Shown: piece after piece, positions 1 through 9,299 of the stretch | Layout of the letters: each line of letters begins with the position of its first letter | Position numbering within the stretch: the first letter of the stretch is position 1 | DNA from: Xenorhabdus griffiniae | GTDB taxonomy: Bacteria; Pseudomonadota; Gammaproteobacteria; Enterobacterales; Enterobacteriaceae | Direction: 5' to 3' | DNA: 50,245 nucleotides | Assembly: GCF_015163655.1 (NCBI RefSeq) | Contig: NZ_JADEUF010000013.1 | Coordinates: 1 to 50,245, forward strand | Program-made: the position numbers and the translations under genes | Notes under the pieces: generated by a model | The model's input: only the letters and a program-made list of their open reading frames with translations | What the model was told of the DNA's origin: nothing | The model's database searches: none

Positions 1-1
1 C

Positions 2-103
2 CATTGGCAACGTTTTATTACCTGGACTCAGGAGACCATGGAAGATGAAATTAATACATTATTAGCAGGCTATGGTCACCAATTTGCAGTTAATTTCTCT
101 TGA
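2..103 (+). CDS. C-terminal end of an unknown gene (partial)
   Basis: An open frame runs in from the left edge and ends at TGA 101-103. The last 33 residues end in LLAGYGHQFAVNFS and include the aromatic stretch HWQRFITWTQ. I do not recognise the family. The gene start lies outside the window, and nothing here shows its function. The next ~90 bases are AT-rich and lead into a copy of the 105 bp intergenic repeat. Confidence 0.4.
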   Translation, partial: HWQRFITWTQETMEDEINTLLAGYGHQFAVNFS

Positions 104-190
104 GGACTTATTAGAGATGTTTAATAATAAAATCTGTTTATTCTAATAGTTCCACTTAGGGAAGAAAGAGATCTCAACATTAAAAAATTC

Positions 191-294
191 TATAGCAATC
201 TAACTGCAAGATGCGTGTGATTTCTCCCCACGAAGCGGGGGAAATCAGGTTCCATATCGTGTTGTAAATTGCAACTTGAAGTTTAATGCGTATA
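191..294 (+). repeat. MITE-like hairpin repeat, copy 1
   Basis: First of seven ~105 bp copies. The left end is TATA-CAATCTAACT-CAAG and the right end is CAACTTGAAGTTTAATGCGTATA, an imperfect terminal inverted repeat with TA at both tips. The centre is a GC-rich hairpin (GATTTCTCCCC ... GGGGGAAATC). The right end contains TTGCAA (269-274), 16 bases, then TATAAA (291-296), a promoter-like pair pointing into the DUF1266 gene. Confidence 0.85.
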
Positions 295-324
295 AATACA
301 TCTTACTTAATTCATGGACTAAAA

Positions 325-1479
325 ATGAAAGAATTATTGCAAAACCACCCGAATAATAGAAGATTTCCTGTTAATGGTTTTAGGATAATCAAAAATATCC
401 TCAAGGAAAGAAGAGGCGTGGCATTTCTCAAGCCTATTCAGGTAATTGGCTTAAGTGCTCTTTGGATTGTGACACTTTTTTTAGGGGTATTATCGGTCGG
501 AATAACGATACTGATCTTTGATGCTAATAACGTACCTTCAAAGGGATATATACTTTGGGCTAGTATGATTGGCTTGAGCTTACTTGGTATATATCTCTCC
601 ACTTATACTTTCCAACGTATCAAAAATCTCCCTATTACCGAACAAAAACGTTATTACTTACAGGCAAAGTATTCTGTTTTACCGGAAGAAAAGCGTCAGG
701 CATTGCGTTTGCATATCGTTAACTGTTATTACGAGGGTTTTTGGACAGAAACATTAGAACATTACCCTTTAAAAAGCCGAGTTTCTCACGATAATTACCA
801 ATACCGTATCTTGCCCTTATCTGATGCAGAGCCTCATCAGTCCCAAGTCTACACAGATTGGGGAATACTTAATGAAAAAGATTATTGGAAAGTAGTGCAT
901 GATTTATGGGCAGGAATACACTCAGAACGTTTTGCAGTTGATGCGGTTTTTACTGATGGCGAAATGTTTAAGATACTTGGCAGTTTAATTGAAGAGCCAG
1001 AAGAATATGTACAGCAATGTTCTCGCTCAATTAATGGACGCCCGCCCGCTTTACTTTGGGGATTCGATCTCTGGCGCGCGATTGTTTTGAGCCGAAATTG
1101 TTTTGCGGCGGGCTATATTAGTGAAGAAACGGCGTGGAAAAATATACTAAAAACAGCTGATTATGTTTATGAAATTTTTGGCAGCTTCGATGAATTCTAT
1201 ACGAATTATCGGTTAGGTAATGCCTATTGGAGTCGGGATTTTGACACAACGAAAGGACGCCTGAAAGCGTTTTTGTTTTACAAGGAACATTGTGACTGGC
1301 CGATGGCTCAATTACCCTGGCCAAACCCGAAAGGTATCTTTATGGAGCAATATATGAAAGAGGGTTTTGCTGATGTGGTCAATTCTATGTTACGCGATCA
1401 ACAAATGGAAGATCCACTCGACGACGACGAAGTCATGGATGAGGAATATAGCCATACTGAAATCCGCGTTTTGCACTAA
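325..1479 (+). CDS. DUF1266 domain membrane protein
   Basis: 384 residues from ATG 325. A longer reading from ATG 286 would start inside the repeat and upstream of that repeat's own promoter-like -10, so I prefer 325. Two membrane segments are visible at about residues 39-65 and 75-95, followed by a soluble region. The C-terminal part (about 240-335) carries the DUF1266 pattern: WGFDLWRA, GYISEETAW, then F-S-DEFYTNYRLG and W-P-AQLPWP. E. coli YbeR/YbeU carry the same domain and have no settled function. The tail is acidic (DPLDDDEVMDEEY). Neither start has a strong ribosome binding site. Confidence 0.7.
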   Translation: MKELLQNHPNNRRFPVNGFRIIKNILKERRGVAFLKPIQVIGLSALWIVTLFLGVLSVGITILIFDANNVPSKGYILWASMIGLSLLGIYLSTYTFQRIKNLPITEQKRYYLQAKYSVLPEEKRQALRLHIVNCYYEGFWTETLEHYPLKSRVSHDNYQYRILPLSDAEPHQSQVYTDWGILNEKDYWKVVHDLWAGIHSERFAVDAVFTDGEMFKILGSLIEEPEEYVQQCSRSINGRPPALLWGFDLWRAIVLSRNCFAAGYISEETAWKNILKTADYVYEIFGSFDEFYTNYRLGNAYWSRDFDTTKGRLKAFLFYKEHCDWPMAQLPWPNPKGIFMEQYMKEGFADVVNSMLRDQQMEDPLDDDEVMDEEYSHTEIRVLH

Positions 1480-1541
1480 CAGCCTGATGTATACTATATG
1501 GCACCAAGGGACAATGACAAAAAAGTAATATAAGTACAAAC

Positions 1542-2555
1542 ATGGCAATATATGAATTAACACAGGATACGTTAATAGAAGTTAAAATGACTTCATTTGA
1601 GGCAGAGAAGCTAAAGGAACGACAAGACATTCAGCGTCTTTTAAAATCACAAATTGGAGCTATTAGCCCAGATACATTAGTGATTGCAGAAGAATATAGT
1701 CATTTTGTTGGCTCTAATCGCCGCGTTGATTTACTTGGTATCGATAAGTCTGCCAATCTCGTCGTCATAGAGCTTAAGCGGGATGACGACGGTGGTCATA
1801 TGGAACTTCAGGCGATTCGGTACGCCGCCATGGTTTCAAATCTAACGTGGGAGCAGGCTGTTAGTGCCTACCGAGAATTTTTGAGTCGAATGGGACAGGA
1901 TATTGATGCTGAAAGTTCGTTGTTGGATTTTCTGGCTTGGGACTCTCCGCAACATAATGATTTTGCCAAAGAAACGCGTATCGTTTTAGCTGCTTTTAGT
2001 TTTTCTAAAGAGATCACAACATCGGTTTTATGGCTGAATGATATAGGGCTGGATATAACTTGTGTTCGTCTTCAACCTTTTCGAGTCAATGAAAAACTTT
2101 TATTGAATGTTGAGCAAATTATTCCTCTTCCCGAAGCGGTAGATTACCAGATAGAGGTACGCCATAAAAATCGGGAAAAGAGAGTTGTGAGCAATGAAAA
2201 AGATCACTCATCACTTAATCTGTATGTTAATGGAATTCTTTACCAGCAAGGTTTCCGTAAGTCAGATATTGGTTTTTATACAGTTAAGGCACTTGAAGAG
2301 CATAAATTAATTGATGAGTCTGGTTTTCACTATCTCCGAAATAATAAAACTTGTTCGTTTCAGTTGCTGAAAAAATATGAAGAAATTAAAGGAACTGAAG
2401 ACAAATACAAAAAGTATCGTACACAGTTAGAGCCTGAGTTTGCTTATCAAGGTGAGGAGTATTACATCGCTAGAAATTGGAGCCTTTCTAGCACAACTCG
2501 ATTTATTGATGAAATCCATGAGAAATTCTCGTCACTACGCTTTAAATGGAGCTAA
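1542..2555 (+). CDS. NucS/DUF91-type PD-(D/E)xK nuclease-like protein
   Basis: 337 residues. Residues 45-100 have a restriction-like nuclease core: E50/E51, RRVDLLG with D63, VVIELK with E77 and K79, then ELQAIRYA. This resembles the catalytic half of EndoNucS/DUF91 proteins, which cut branched or mismatched DNA in archaea and actinobacteria. Stand-alone relatives in bacteria are often found among defence genes. The C-terminal ~150 residues are not recognised. No partner such as a methylase or ATPase is adjacent. The gene lies 62 bp after the DUF1266 gene on the same strand, so the two may be co-transcribed. A role in DNA defence or repair is an inference. Confidence 0.65.
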   Translation: MAIYELTQDTLIEVKMTSFEAEKLKERQDIQRLLKSQIGAISPDTLVIAEEYSHFVGSNRRVDLLGIDKSANLVVIELKRDDDGGHMELQAIRYAAMVSNLTWEQAVSAYREFLSRMGQDIDAESSLLDFLAWDSPQHNDFAKETRIVLAAFSFSKEITTSVLWLNDIGLDITCVRLQPFRVNEKLLLNVEQIIPLPEAVDYQIEVRHKNREKRVVSNEKDHSSLNLYVNGILYQQGFRKSDIGFYTVKALEEHKLIDESGFHYLRNNKTCSFQLLKKYEEIKGTEDKYKKYRTQLEPEFAYQGEEYYIARNWSLSSTTRFIDEIHEKFSSLRFKWS

Positions 2556-2581
2556 TTCAAGTATTCATTTTTGGTTGAGTT

Positions 2582-2610
2582 TGAAGCGATCCTTTTCGCT
2601 CTGTATAATC
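2582..2610 (+). promoter_or_regulatory. sigma70 promoter of dusA
   Basis: TTGAAG (2582-2587), 17 bases, then TATAAT (2605-2610), followed by the GC-rich discriminator CGCCCGCC. The start point would be near 2617, giving dusA a leader of about 130 nt that contains the hairpin at 2631-2648. Confidence 0.6.
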
Positions 2611-2630
2611 GCCCGCCTTGGATAATTTAG

Positions 2631-2648
2631 GGGAGTTTGTGCTCCCCC
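2631..2648 (+). terminator. hairpin in the dusA leader
   Basis: GGGGAG, loop TTTGTG, CTCCCC, then CCATTAATATTT. It lies between the likely dusA promoter and the dusA start. It could end upstream transcription or attenuate dusA. The U-run is poor, so this is uncertain. Confidence 0.4.
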
Positions 2649-2746
2649 CATTAATATTTCCTAATGGCTGAATAAGCCGAAATGAACCAGAATACAAAGT
2701 GGCGATATCGGCGCTATCTTTTTGATTTTTAAACGAGGTTTGTGAT

Positions 2747-3721
2747 ATGCACCCATCATCCCGCTTTTCCGTTGCGCCCATGTTAGACTGGACTGACCGC
2801 CATTGCCGTTACTTTCATCGTTTATTAAGCAAGGAAGCGCTGCTTTACACGGAAATGGTTACAACGGGGGCGATTATTCATGGCAAAGGGGATTATCTGG
2901 CCTATAACGAGCAAGAACATCCAGTCGCACTGCAATTGGGGGGAAGTGATCCACAGGCATTAGCGCAATGTGCCAGGATCGCACAGGAAAGAGGCTATGA
3001 TGAGATCAATCTGAATGTGGGTTGTCCTTCTGATCGTGTGCAGAATGGGCGTTTCGGTGCTTGCCTGATGGGAGAATCAGTGCTGGTAGCTGATTGTATT
3101 AAGGCAATGCAGGATGTCGTGGATATTCCTGTTACCGTTAAAACTCGCATCGGAATTGATGAACAGGATAGCTACGAGTTTTTGTGTGATTTCATAGATA
3201 TTGTCGTGAAAAACAGCGATTGCGATAATTTTATTATCCATGCACGTAAAGCGTGGCTGTCGGGTTTAAGCCCGAAAGAAAACCGTGAAATTCCACCTTT
3301 GGATTACCCGCGAGTCTATCAATTGAAACGGGATTTTCCTCAACTGACGCTTTCAATTAATGGCGGCATTAAATCGTTGGAAGAAGCCAAACAGCATTTA
3401 CAGTATATGGATGGTGTGATGGTTGGACGAGAAGCCTACCAAAATCCATCCATTCTGGCACATGTGGATCGTGAATTGTTTGACCAAACAGTTCCAGTGA
3501 CCAATACGGTTGAGGCCGTTAAAGCGCTTTATCCTTATATCGAACAAGAGCTGTCTAAAGGCACTTATTTAGGACATATCACCCGCCATATTTTAGGCAT
3601 TTTCCAGGGGATCCCTGGGGCACGTCAGTGGCGTCGCCATTTAAGTGAAAACGCCCATAAGTCGGGCGCTGATATTATGGTTGTTGAACAAGCGTTGGAA
3701 ATGGTGACGGAGCGGATGTAA
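2747..3721 (+). CDS. dusA: tRNA-dihydrouridine(20/20a) synthase DusA
   Basis: 324 residues. The FMN enzyme reduces uridines in the tRNA D-loop using NADPH. The N-terminal barrel opens with the family signature [15 protein letters not shown] (9-23). [12 protein letters not shown] carries the catalytic-position Cys93, and Cys106 follows in [26 protein letters not shown] and NGGI are the usual FMN and phosphate contacts. The gene matches the E. coli neighbourhood (dusA-qor-dnaB), but pspG is absent: dusA is directly convergent with qor, 25 bp away. dusA 5' ends are known targets for some integrative elements, and accessory genes do lie upstream here. Confidence 0.95.
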   Translation: MHPSSRFSVAPMLDWTDRHCRYFHRLLSKEALLYTEMVTTGAIIHGKGDYLAYNEQEHPVALQLGGSDPQALAQCARIAQERGYDEINLNVGCPSDRVQNGRFGACLMGESVLVADCIKAMQDVVDIPVTVKTRIGIDEQDSYEFLCDFIDIVVKNSDCDNFIIHARKAWLSGLSPKENREIPPLDYPRVYQLKRDFPQLTLSINGGIKSLEEAKQHLQYMDGVMVGREAYQNPSILAHVDRELFDQTVPVTNTVEAVKALYPYIEQELSKGTYLGHITRHILGIFQGIPGARQWRRHLSENAHKSGADIMVVEQALEMVTERM

Positions 3722-3746
3722 ATCCGCTCAGAAGTTTTGTCTGAAA

Positions 3747-4730
3747 TTATGGAATTAATAAGCTGGAACCGTGGGTTGCGCGGTTTTCCAGCGTCTGGTG
3801 TGCTCTTACTGCTTCTCTCAGTGGAAATTTCTGGTTTTCTGGTACATCCACATTAATTTTGCCGCTGGCAATTAAAGCAAATAATGTTTTGCTGGCTTCA
3901 GCTAACTCTTCGCGAGTAGTGATATAGCCATTAAGGGAAGGGCGGGTGAGGAACAGTGAACCTTTCTGATTGAGGATACCCAAATTAACGCCAGTTACGG
4001 GGCCTGAAGCGTTACCGAAACTGACCATCAAGCCTTGTCGTTTCAGGCAATCCAGTGAATCCAGCCAAGTTTCTTTGCCAACAGAATCGTATACGACACC
4101 AACTTTTTCCCCGCCAGTAATGGCCAAGACACGTTCTGCAATATTTTCGCGACGATAGTTGATGGTTTGCCATGCCCCTGCTGCCTTGGCGAGTGCCGCT
4201 TTTTCGTCTGAGCCTACTGTACCAATCAATTTCGCACCCAGTGCTTTTGCCCATTGGCAGGCAATCAAACCAACACCACCGGCGGCAGCATGAAATAGAA
4301 TTGTTTCGCCTGTCTGGAGCTTATGAGTTAAATTGAACAGATAGTAAACAGTCAGTCCTTTTAAAAATGATGCAGCCGCTTGTTCGAACGAAATTTCATT
4401 CGGTAACAGCGCGACTTTGCTTTCAGGAACGTTGTGTATTTCACTGTAAGCACCTAAGGCTGACTGAGCATAAGCCACACGATCACCGACTTTAATTGAT
4501 GTCACACTGGAGCCAACTTTCGTGACAATGCCTGCGGCTTCCGTTCCCAGGCCACAAGGCAGGCTAGCTGGTGGATATAACCCACTGCGTATGTAGGTAT
4601 CAATATAATTAATACCGATAGCTTTGTTTTCGACTTGTACTTCATCGGGAGCAAGGTCAGCAGGTGTAAATTCACAATATCGGAGTACTTCTGGGCCGCC
4701 AGTGGCGGATAATTCGATGTGTTTTGCCAT
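3747..4730 (-). CDS. qor: NADPH:quinone reductase Qor
   Basis: 327 residues, the same length as E. coli QOR1. It is a zinc-free medium-chain reductase acting on quinones in the cytoplasm. GLGTEAAGIV and the nucleotide motif AAAGGVGLIACQWAKALGA are present, and no zinc-binding cysteine set is seen. It faces away from dnaB. Upstream lies repeat copy 2, whose outward end (TTGCAA, 16 bases, TATAGT on the minus strand, 4855 to 4828) points at this gene. Confidence 0.93.
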   Translation of the reverse strand: MAKHIELSATGGPEVLRYCEFTPADLAPDEVQVENKAIGINYIDTYIRSGLYPPASLPCGLGTEAAGIVTKVGSSVTSIKVGDRVAYAQSALGAYSEIHNVPESKVALLPNEISFEQAAASFLKGLTVYYLFNLTHKLQTGETILFHAAAGGVGLIACQWAKALGAKLIGTVGSDEKAALAKAAGAWQTINYRRENIAERVLAITGGEKVGVVYDSVGKETWLDSLDCLKRQGLMVSFGNASGPVTGVNLGILNQKGSLFLTRPSLNGYITTREELAEASKTLFALIASGKINVDVPENQKFPLREAVRAHQTLENRATHGSSLLIP

Positions 4731-4829
4731 GGTAACGCTCTCATTATATTAGAAATACTGGGAACAGCTTCGCACGTTTGCAATGAAATAACTGCAAATA
4801 ACGTTAATGTATCTGAAATCATTACAGAC

Positions 4830-4933
4830 TATACGCATTAAACTTCAAGTTGCAATTTACAACACGATATGAAACCGGATTTCCCCCGATTTGCGGGGAG
4901 AAATCACACGCATCTTGAAATTAGATTGGTATA
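4830..4933 (-). repeat. MITE-like hairpin repeat, copy 2
   Basis: Same element as copy 1, in inverted orientation, in the 284 bp gap between the divergent genes qor and dnaB. It starts TATACGCATTAAACTTCAAG and ends CATCTTGAAATTAGATTGG-TATA. The central stem has lost one base on the left arm. The outward promoter-like end faces qor. The other tip runs into an AT stretch that could form a weak TTGAAA-N15-TATAAT box (4915-4941) towards dnaB. Confidence 0.85.
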
Positions 4934-5014
4934 TATATAATTACTCAAGGCTGTTTTCATGGCGTATACTGATACCCTATTTCGTTTTTTGTTTAGTGGA
5001 TTGATGCGGTATAC

Positions 5015-6424
5015 ATGGCTGGAAAAAAACCAACTAACAACAGTATGGCTGAACCAAAAGATCGCCAAGTGGAAGGGCTGAAACTTCCACCACACTCTTT
5101 GGAAGCAGAGCAATCCGTGTTAGGCGGTTTGATGCTGGATAATGAACGTTGGGATAATGTATCCGAACGGGTTACTAGCAATGACTTTTTTAGCCGACCA
5201 CACAGACGTATTTTCGCTGAAATGCAGCGTTTGCTCGAAACGGGCAAACCTATCGACCTGATCACGTTATCGGAATCTCTTGAACAGAATGGCGAACTCG
5301 ATAATGTCGGTGGGTTTGCCTATCTTGCTGAATTGTCGAAAAATACCCCAAGCGCGGCGAATATCAATGCTTACGCCGATATTGTCCGCGAACGTGCAGT
5401 AGTACGCGATATGATCGCGGTAGCCAATGAAATTGCCGATGCAGGCTATGATCCACAAGGACGAACCAGCGAAGAACTGTTGGATTTGGCAGAATCACGA
5501 GTATTCCAGATCGCAGAAAATCGGGCAAATAAAGATGAAGGTCCGAAAGGCATTGAACAGATCCTGGAAGAAACCGTTGAACGGATTGAACAGCTCTATC
5601 AGCGCCCACATGATGGCGTAACAGGCGTTTCTACCGGTTACCAAGATCTGGATAAAAAAACTGCAGGATTGCAAAAATCAGATTTAATCATCGTGGCGGC
5701 GCGTCCTTCAATGGGTAAAACGACTTTTGCGATGAACCTGTGTGAAAACGCGGCCATGATGCAGGATAAGCCTGTCTTAATTTTCAGCCTTGAGATGCCC
5801 GGCAACCAGATCATGATGCGTATGCTAGCCTCCCTGTCCCGCGTAGACCAAACACGTATTCGTACCGGTCAACTTGATGATGAGGATTGGGCGCGCATTT
5901 CCAGTACGATGGGGATCTTGCTGGAAAAACGCAATATGTATATCGATGACTCATCTGGTTTGACGCCAACAGAAGTGCGTTCCCGTGCGCGACGTATTTT
6001 CCGCGAACACGGTGGACTCAGTTTGATTATGATCGACTACCTGCAATTGATGCGAGTACCTTCATTATCTGACAACCGAACGCTGGAGATTGCGGAAATA
6101 TCCCGCTCATTAAAAGCATTGGCAAAAGAGCTTCAAGTGCCGGTTGTTGCACTCTCCCAGCTTAACCGTAGCTTGGAACAGCGAGCCGATAAGCGTCCGG
6201 TTAACTCCGATCTGCGTGAATCAGGTTCTATCGAACAGGATGCTGACTTGATCATGTTTATCTATCGTGACGAGGTTTATCACGATAATAGTGAACTGAA
6301 AGGCGTGGCAGAAATTATTCTTGGTAAACAGCGTAACGGCCCTATCGGCACAGTAAGGCTGACATTTAATGGCCAATGGTCACGATTCGATAATTATGCT
6401 GGACCAAGTTACAGTGACGAATAA
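5015..6424 (+). CDS. dnaB: replicative DNA helicase DnaB
   Basis: 469 residues, near-identical in plan to E. coli DnaB. It is the hexameric 5'-3' helicase of the replication fork. The N-terminal DnaG-interacting domain spans about 25-170, then the RecA-like motor. Walker A is ARPSMGKT (229-236), Walker B is in LIMIDYLQL, and the arginine finger region is VNSDLRESGSIEQDADLIMFIYRDE. No intein interrupts it. The start at MAGKKP matches E. coli MAGNKP, though no strong Shine-Dalgarno precedes it. alr follows 101 bp downstream, as in E. coli. Confidence 0.97.
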   Translation: MAGKKPTNNSMAEPKDRQVEGLKLPPHSLEAEQSVLGGLMLDNERWDNVSERVTSNDFFSRPHRRIFAEMQRLLETGKPIDLITLSESLEQNGELDNVGGFAYLAELSKNTPSAANINAYADIVRERAVVRDMIAVANEIADAGYDPQGRTSEELLDLAESRVFQIAENRANKDEGPKGIEQILEETVERIEQLYQRPHDGVTGVSTGYQDLDKKTAGLQKSDLIIVAARPSMGKTTFAMNLCENAAMMQDKPVLIFSLEMPGNQIMMRMLASLSRVDQTRIRTGQLDDEDWARISSTMGILLEKRNMYIDDSSGLTPTEVRSRARRIFREHGGLSLIMIDYLQLMRVPSLSDNRTLEIAEISRSLKALAKELQVPVVALSQLNRSLEQRADKRPVNSDLRESGSIEQDADLIMFIYRDEVYHDNSELKGVAEIILGKQRNGPIGTVRLTFNGQWSRFDNYAGPSYSDE

Positions 6425-6525
6425 ATCCAAGTGCCTATCGTTCGTGTTCAAATAGCTTCAATCATCAATATCGAAGATAGGCTGTTATTATCAAACCTGA
6501 CTGAAAAATGATAAAAGGGGATGGA

Positions 6526-7605
6526 ATGAAAGCGGCAACTGCTGTTATCGACCGCCGCGCTCTGCGACACAATCTGCAACAGGTGAGAGTACAAGCTCCT
6601 GACAGTAAGTTAATTGCAGTTGTGAAAGCAAACGCCTATGGACATGGTTTATTAGAAACTGCTTACACAATGGAAGATGCTGATTGTTTCGGTGTTGCCC
6701 GTATTGGGGAAGCGCTGGCTTTGCGCAGTGGTGGGATCGTCAAGCCAATCTTGCTATTAGAAGGTTTTTTTGAAGCGGCAGATCTCCCCGTTTTAGTCGT
6801 CAATCATATTGAAACTGTGGTGCATAGCATTGAACAGCTTGAAGCATTGGAACAGGCGGATTTATCCCATCCCATTAAAGTGTGGATGAAACTCGATACA
6901 GGTATGCATCGTCTGGGAGTCAGGATCGATGAAGCAGACGCATTTTATCAACGTCTCAGCCGCTGTCGTCATGTTGAGCAACCCGTTAATATCATTAGCC
7001 ATTTTAGCCGTGCAGATGAACCCACAGTTGAAACGACTCAGCAACAAATTGAGCGTTTTATGGCATTTATTGGGGATAAATCTGGCGAAAAATCCATTTC
7101 TGCATCAGGGGGGATCTTATTATGGCCAAAGGCGCATTTGGACTGGGTTCGTCCCGGCATCATGATGTATGGTGCTTCGCCGATGGCAGATAAGACCGCT
7201 GCCGATTTTAATTTACTCCCTGCCATGACACTTAAATCCAGCTTAATCGCCGTCCGTAAACACAAAGCGGGTGAAGCAGTAGGATATGGAGGTACGTGGA
7301 GCAGTGAACAAGACACCTATCTTGGCGTTGTAGCAATGGGATATGGTGATGGCTATCCCCGCAGTGCACCTGTCGGTACGCCAGTATTTATTAATGGTCG
7401 AGAAGTGCCACTTGTTGGCCGTGTATCTATGGATATGATTACTGTGGATTTGGGACCAACATGCCAGGATAAAGTTGGAGATGAAGTTATCCTTTGGGGG
7501 AATGCCCTGCCCGTTGAAAAAATTGCAGCGCATTCGGGGATCAGCGCTTATGAGCTAATTACGAAACTGACTTCACGTGTTGCGATGGAATATCTAGACG
7601 AATAA
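6526..7605 (+). CDS. alr: alanine racemase Alr
   Basis: 359 residues when started at ATG 6526, which has AAAGGGGA just upstream and gives the E. coli length. An in-frame ATG at 6508 adds six residues but lacks this site. The PLP enzyme makes D-alanine for peptidoglycan. The PLP lysine is K34 in [11 protein letters not shown]. The catalytic tyrosine lies in GYGGTWS, and the C-terminal beta domain carries [13 protein letters not shown]. It sits between dnaB and tyrB as in E. coli. Confidence 0.96.
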   Translation: MKAATAVIDRRALRHNLQQVRVQAPDSKLIAVVKANAYGHGLLETAYTMEDADCFGVARIGEALALRSGGIVKPILLLEGFFEAADLPVLVVNHIETVVHSIEQLEALEQADLSHPIKVWMKLDTGMHRLGVRIDEADAFYQRLSRCRHVEQPVNIISHFSRADEPTVETTQQQIERFMAFIGDKSGEKSISASGGILLWPKAHLDWVRPGIMMYGASPMADKTAADFNLLPAMTLKSSLIAVRKHKAGEAVGYGGTWSSEQDTYLGVVAMGYGDGYPRSAPVGTPVFINGREVPLVGRVSMDMITVDLGPTCQDKVGDEVILWGNALPVEKIAAHSGISAYELITKLTSRVAMEYLDE

Positions 7606-7673
7606 TCCGGGTAAGTTATATTGTCTGTTATTGCACTTTTAATAAATAATTCAATAGCAGGGAGTATAACGTA

Positions 7674-8867
7674 ATGTTCCAGAATGTTGATGCGTATGCG
7701 GGCGATCCTATCCTGTCGTTAATGGAAGAATTCAAAAACGATCCCCGCGCAGAAAAAATAAATCTCAGCATCGGGTTGTATTACGATGAACAGGGTATAA
7801 CGCCAAAATTACAGGCTGTTGCAACTGCTGAAAAACAAATAAACGCCTTGCCACAGTCTGCTTCCCTTTACCTCCCAATGGAAGGGTTGTTTGCCTATCG
7901 CACAGCCATTCAGGAATTACTGTTTGGCAAAGATCACCCATTATTAAGCCAACAACGTATTGCCACGATCCAAACACTGGGTGGTTCAGGCGCATTAAAA
8001 GTAGGGGCTGATTTTTTACATCGTTATTTTCCTGCTTCTGAAGTATGGTGCAGTGATCCGACGTGGGAAAACCATGCCACTATTTTTGCCGGAGCAGGCA
8101 TCAAAGTGAACTATTACCCTTATTTTGATGATAAAACCAAAGGGGTAAAGTTTGACGAAATGCTGGCAACATTCAAGCAATTGCCGGCAAAAAGTATTAT
8201 TTTGATGCATCCTTGTTGCCATAATCCAACAGGTTCCGATCTCACCAATGACCAATGGGATCAGGTGGTTCAGGTGACTAAAGAGCGGGGATTGCTGCCT
8301 TTCCTTGATATCGCTTATCAGGGATTTGCCGATGGTATGAAGGAAGATGCCTACGCTATCCGCGCAATGGCCAATGCGGGGTTGCCTTGCCTGGTCAGCA
8401 ACTCATTTTCGAAAATTTTCTCATTGTATGGTGAGCGTGTTGGTGGATTATCAGTTATCTGTGACGATGTAAAAGCGGCTGAACATGTCTTGGGACAATT
8501 GAAAGCGACGGTGCGTCGTATTTACTCCAGCCCACCAAATTTTGGTGCGCAGATTGTAGCCAGAGTATTGAGTCACCCTGAATTAAAAAACCAGTGGTTG
8601 GACGAAGTTGAACGGATGCGTTTGCGTATTCTGGAAATGCGGACAGTATTGGTCAATGCCCTGCAACAAGCACTACCAGAAAAAAACTTTGACCATTTAC
8701 TGCAACAGCGTGGAATGTTCAGTTATACCGGATTCAGTCAGACACAAGTGGATAGATTACGTGAAGAATTTGGCGTTTATTTGGTCGGTTCTGGCCGTGT
8801 TTGTATGGCTGGCGTGAATCATCATAACGTGCAACGCATTGCAGAAGCGTTTGCTGCGGTGAGTTAA
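7674..8867 (+). CDS. tyrB: aromatic-amino-acid aminotransferase TyrB
   Basis: 397 residues, the E. coli TyrB length. It catalyses the last step of tyrosine and phenylalanine synthesis and can act on leucine and aspartate. [17 protein letters not shown] holds the PLP lysine, and [13 protein letters not shown] is the PLP-binding asparagine loop. TyrB rather than AspC is favoured by the alr-tyrB order. A GGGAG Shine-Dalgarno precedes the ATG. No convincing TyrR box was found upstream. Confidence 0.93.
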   Translation: MFQNVDAYAGDPILSLMEEFKNDPRAEKINLSIGLYYDEQGITPKLQAVATAEKQINALPQSASLYLPMEGLFAYRTAIQELLFGKDHPLLSQQRIATIQTLGGSGALKVGADFLHRYFPASEVWCSDPTWENHATIFAGAGIKVNYYPYFDDKTKGVKFDEMLATFKQLPAKSIILMHPCCHNPTGSDLTNDQWDQVVQVTKERGLLPFLDIAYQGFADGMKEDAYAIRAMANAGLPCLVSNSFSKIFSLYGERVGGLSVICDDVKAAEHVLGQLKATVRRIYSSPPNFGAQIVARVLSHPELKNQWLDEVERMRLRILEMRTVLVNALQQALPEKNFDHLLQQRGMFSYTGFSQTQVDRLREEFGVYLVGSGRVCMAGVNHHNVQRIAEAFAAVS

Positions 8868-9299
8868 TAATTTTTATTGTTTGCCGCCAAGAAAATTAGA
8901 AAAACGATTGATAACCATTCCAAGCCGTTCACTGAGCGGCTTTATAGAATATCTCGTATAATGAGTTAAAGTGGTGTGCCATATTATAGTTATGCCTACT
9001 GTAGCCAAAAATAGAAGATGTTTGTTGGTTATTTGTGGTCTAAACCTGTTCGTTGTGTCAATTTATGACAGATTCATATACAGTAACTGCCTGAAAATTC
9101 AATACTCTCCTTTGACTTCAATATCAAAAACCTAATCGAATATTTAACTTAACTTTTTCCTATGAAAAGGTTAACTGAATGGAAATAAAGAAAATGTAAT
9201 ACTAACTCTTGAGCTCTTTCATCGGTTATTCAGATGAACATTAATCTGTAAAAGCACTATTGTTTTTATTGGAATAATTATCAAAAGAGTCAAAGTATT
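8868..9299. other. 432 bp intergenic region after tyrB
   Basis: AT-rich spacer. It contains a weak tyrB terminator candidate: AAGCCG (8922-8927), loop TTCACTGAG, CGGCTT (8937-8942), then TAT. I see no ORF, no RNA gene and no sigma54 -24/-12 box that would suggest RtcR-like control of the RNA-repair genes that follow. Confidence 0.5.

Noticed and set aside
7609-7673. TyrR box upstream of tyrB
   Set aside because: No TGTAAA-N6-TTTACA-like palindrome could be matched with confidence.
8943-9299. Sigma54 promoter for RtcR-like control of the RNA-repair genes
   Set aside because: No GG-N10-GC type -24/-12 element was found, and no rtcR gene is in the window.
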